Shown here: positions 7,158-9,227 of the stretch, piece by piece | Numbering within the stretch: the stretch's first letter is position 1 | Layout: each line of letters begins with the position of its first letter | Assembly: GCA_017555465.1 (NCBI GenBank) | Contig: JAFZGH010000263.1 | Coordinates: forward strand, 1-9,227 | Origin: Akkermansia sp. | GTDB lineage: Bacteria; Verrucomicrobiota; Verrucomicrobiia; Verrucomicrobiales; Akkermansiaceae | Reading direction: 5' to 3' | DNA length: 9,227 nucleotides | Position numbers and translations under genes: made by a program | Notes under the pieces: model-generated | The model's input: only the letters and a program-made list of their open reading frames with translations | Databases searched by the model: none | What the model was told of the DNA's origin: nothing

Positions 7158-7460
7158 ATGGAAACTTTCTCCTGGCAGGACCGAGATGAGGATGGTAACA
7201 AGGTGATTTACGAAGCCCAGCACTTCGGGGGCTGGTGGCAGCTGATGGTAGCACCCAAGCTGGGCCGCTCCCAGCGCGATGAGATGGTGTTCACCCCCGC
7301 TGATTTTACAGAGGAACACTGGCAGACCCTGCGTGATTTGCTCTGGCGTAAGTACCAGCGCCGCCGCGTGGCCTGGGATATGGTGCAGCATATTGATGAT
7401 ATTCTGGCGGGCAAGGCCACTAATGAACGCCGCGACCGCCGCAGTGGCAAGGGAAAATGA
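7158..7460 (+). CDS. Small protein of unknown function, coupled to mazG
   Basis: A 100-residue cytoplasmic protein with no signal peptide or membrane segment; no family is recognised. The N-terminal half contains an acidic stretch (DRDEDGN) and an aromatic run (HFGGWWQLMV). The middle has FTPADFTEEHWQTLRDLLWRK, probably helical, and the C-terminus is strongly basic (NERRDRRSGKGK). Its TGA overlaps the mazG ATG by 4 bases (ATGA), so the pair is probably translationally coupled. The coding case rests on this tight fit, same-strand order, and codon use like that of its neighbours. The basic tail would suit nucleic-acid or ribosome contact, but that is speculation. Confidence 0.8.
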   Translation: METFSWQDRDEDGNKVIYEAQHFGGWWQLMVAPKLGRSQRDEMVFTPADFTEEHWQTLRDLLWRKYQRRRVAWDMVQHIDDILAGKATNERRDRRSGKGK

Positions 7461-8278
7461 CCGAGCAGGAAATGATTCACTGCCAGGACCCCGCGCGGCA
7501 GATGGAACGCGCGGTGGCCATCATGCACCGCCTGCGCCAGCCCGGCGGCTGTCCGTGGGATGCGGAGCAGACGCACGATTCCATTATCAGCAGCCTTATC
7601 GAGGAGTGCTACGAATGCATCGACGCTATCCGTGAGCGCGATTGGGCGCACCTGCGTGAGGAACTGGGCGATGTGCTGCTGCAGGTGATTTTTCATGCGG
7701 AAATGGCGCAGGAGAATCCCGAAGCTGCTTTCGGCATCAATGAAGTGGCGCGCGAGCTGGCCGATAAGCTGGTGAGGCGGCATCCACATGTGTTTGGCAC
7801 AGCTGCGGTGGAGAATGCCGACGGGGTGGTTTCCCAGTGGGATGCTATCAAGCGCAAGGAACATTCCATCGAGGATAAGCCCTATCTCGAACGCTGTGGT
7901 AAAGGACTGCCTGCATTGCTGCAGGCGTACAAGATTACAAAGAAGGTGGCCAAGGTCGGCTTCGACTGGCCGGACCACGCCGGGGTGGTGGATAAAATCC
8001 GCGAGGAAACGGATGAGGTGGCCGAAACGCTTGATTTGCCGGATGATGACCCGCATGTGGCCGAGGAGCTGGGGGATTTGCTCTTTGTGGTGGTGAACCT
8101 GTGCCGCCGCCGCAAGGTAGACCCGGAATTGGCTCTCTTTAACGCCAACCGCAAGTTTGAACGCCGTTTTAATGCGGTGGAGGCTGCGTTGAAAGAGCAG
8201 GGAATTCCGCTGGCCTCCGCTGCGGTGGAGCAGATGGAAGAAGCCTGGCAGGCTGTGAAGAGAACGGAACGCGCATGA
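7457..8278 (+). CDS. mazG: Nucleoside triphosphate pyrophosphohydrolase MazG
   Basis: MazG hydrolyses NTPs and dNTPs to the monophosphate and pyrophosphate, cleaning the nucleotide pool and, in E. coli, affecting ppGpp levels. The 273-residue protein has two tandem MazG domains. The N-terminal one carries CPWD (32-35), the metal-binding LIEECYECIDA (E49, E50, E53) and EELGDVLLQ (E69, D72). The C-terminal one carries IREETDEVAE (181-190) and EELGDLLF (E203, D207). KVGFDW (166-171) marks the linker into the second domain. All metal-ligand positions are present in both halves. AAGGG lies very close before the ATG, which overlaps the previous stop by 4 bases. The next gene overlaps the mazG stop in the same way. 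No mazEF toxin-antitoxin pair is nearby, so this is the housekeeping form. Confidence 0.96.
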   Translation: MTEQEMIHCQDPARQMERAVAIMHRLRQPGGCPWDAEQTHDSIISSLIEECYECIDAIRERDWAHLREELGDVLLQVIFHAEMAQENPEAAFGINEVARELADKLVRRHPHVFGTAAVENADGVVSQWDAIKRKEHSIEDKPYLERCGKGLPALLQAYKITKKVAKVGFDWPDHAGVVDKIREETDEVAETLDLPDDDPHVAEELGDLLFVVVNLCRRRKVDPELALFNANRKFERRFNAVEAALKEQGIPLASAAVEQMEEAWQAVKRTERA

Positions 8279-9227
8279 ACTTTTGCCGCATAGTATGCTG
8301 CTGCCTGCTGCTGGCTTCCTGCTCTGTGCAACAGAAACCGCAGGAGTCGCAGGTGGATGTGCCGGAAAATCCTGGTGCGCCGCGTATGGGCTGGGAAGAG
8401 CCCTCTGTGCCGGGAATGAATCCCCTGCTGACTGGCGGTGCAGTAGATCCCAATGCCCAGAGCTATAACGTATCATCGTCTGAAGAACTGGAGCAGATTG
8501 ATAACGGTGCCCAGGGGGAGGTGTATTTTACTGACCCGGATAATCCGGATGCTGAAATTGAGGGGATTACTGCGGCCTTTGAAGCGAAACGCAATGGAAA
8601 TGGCTGGCTGGATGATTATGGCCGCGCTACCCGCCTGGCTCACCGCGAATGCCGGCCGCTTATCATCTGGTTTCATGATTCGGTGATAGGCCCGAAAAGC
8701 GGACTCCTGGGCGAAGAGTTGCTGGAAACGCCGGCTTTTAATGAATGGTGCCGCGACCGCGTGGTTCGCCTCAAACTTGATTCCGGGGCATCCATCGACG
8801 ACCGCACCCGTAACTCCGCTAAGTACAGTCGAGAGGCGATTGACCGCCTGGCCCGTCGATATGGCCTTAAGAAAAGGCCTGCTCTGGCTGTTTTGAATCC
8901 TAGGGGGAAATTTGTGCTTGGGGTGGATGGGTACAATGCTTTTACCCAGCAGGTGGATACCCTGCTGAAAGAAGGGGTTATCCGGGCAGAGAAAGAGATG
9001 GAGGAGTATCGCGGAAAACTGACTTCCCGGGGTTACCGCACCTGGACGAATACTTCAGCCACTGCAACTCTTTTTGCTCGTTTGCAGCGGTATGATGAGG
9101 AACACCAGATGGTTTACCTGAAGGAATACGGCGGTAAAATCACCAAGACTCTGCTGCGCCGCTTCTGCAAGGAGGATCGTGATTACGTGCTGAAGCAGCA
9201 GGAGGAAAAAGAAAACCGCAAAAAGAA
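8275..9227 (+). CDS. Lipoprotein with CxxC-less thioredoxin-like fold and SHD1-like domain, 3' end cut by window
   Basis: The frame runs open from an ATG overlapping the mazG stop by 4 bases to the window end (317 codons, no stop). The N-terminus is a lipoprotein signal with a clean lipobox, LASC (13-16), so Cys16 should be lipidated. A Pro/acidic linker follows (about 17-100). Residues about 111-235 resemble a thioredoxin fold: a helix before the strand PLIIWFHDS (128-136), FNEWCRDRVVRLKLD, RLARRYGLKKRPALAVLNPRGKFV with a likely cis-proline P202. The CxxC position is replaced by FHDS and following residues, so disulfide chemistry is unlikely. Residues about 253-311 (YRTWTNTSATATLFARL, MVYLKEYGGKI, CKEDRDYVLKQ) look like an SHD1 domain, whose usual pattern is RxWT, a middle strand pair and a D-x-x-Y ending. 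SHD1 is common in Planctomycetes and Verrucomicrobia. The function is unknown; a periplasmic or outer-membrane scaffold role is inference. Confidence 0.85.
   Translation, partial: MNFCRIVCCCLLLASCSVQQKPQESQVDVPENPGAPRMGWEEPSVPGMNPLLTGGAVDPNAQSYNVSSSEELEQIDNGAQGEVYFTDPDNPDAEIEGITAAFEAKRNGNGWLDDYGRATRLAHRECRPLIIWFHDSVIGPKSGLLGEELLETPAFNEWCRDRVVRLKLDSGASIDDRTRNSAKYSREAIDRLARRYGLKKRPALAVLNPRGKFVLGVDGYNAFTQQVDTLLKEGVIRAEKEMEEYRGKLTSRGYRTWTNTSATATLFARLQRYDEEHQMVYLKEYGGKITKTLLRRFCKEDRDYVLKQQEEKENRKK

Noticed and set aside
7457..8278. MazEF-type toxin-antitoxin locus or phage-defence module around mazG
   Set aside because: The protein is the full two-domain housekeeping MazG, and neither neighbour resembles MazE, MazF or a known defence protein.
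7208..8476. Long minus-strand open frame (422 codons) over mazG
   Set aside because: It covers three genes on the other strand that are tightly overlapped; no domain seen.

Overview
The window looks like chromosomal DNA of a GC-rich Gram-negative (diderm) bacterium. It holds a lipid A gene (lpxC), a YidC with a large periplasmic domain, an exported protein and a lipoprotein. An LpxC-FabZ fusion, a thioredoxin-fold lipoprotein with an SHD1-like tail, and the overall gene style point to the Planctomycetes-Verrucomicrobia-Chlamydiae group, most likely a Verrucomicrobiota relative of Akkermansia. That placement is inference from gene content; no rRNA is present to confirm it.

Left half, minus strand. 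From right to left run lpxC-fabZ (2464-3783), then the ribosomal and membrane-biogenesis cluster rpmH (L34), rnpA (RNase P protein), yidD and yidC. yidC runs off the left edge. A strong sigma70-like promoter at 2400-2427 lies just upstream of rpmH, and a second one at 3797-3825 lies at the lpxC start. dnaA, the usual neighbour of rpmH in many bacteria, is not next to it here. The rpmH-rnpA gap holds overlapping, mutually exclusive RNA pairings.

Right half, plus strand. Six genes run in the same direction with short gaps or 4-base overlaps, probably as one operon: an ArsB/NhaD-type ion transporter (3973-5268), hemL for tetrapyrrole synthesis (5279-6562), an exported protein of unknown function (6598-7134), a small unknown protein (7158-7460), the nucleotide pyrophosphohydrolase mazG (7457-8278), and a lipoprotein with a thioredoxin-like fold lacking CxxC plus an SHD1-like domain, cut by the right edge (8275-9227). 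The two halves diverge from the 189-base region 3784-3972.

Most of the window is housekeeping: envelope lipid synthesis, membrane protein insertion, tRNA 5' processing, translation, heme synthesis and nucleotide-pool cleaning. No mobile element, CRISPR array, tRNA, rRNA or defence system is visible, and no gene-free stretch exceeds 300 bases. The least explained parts are the last lipoprotein, the two unknown proteins before and beside mazG, the extended L34 and the rpmH-rnpA RNA structure.
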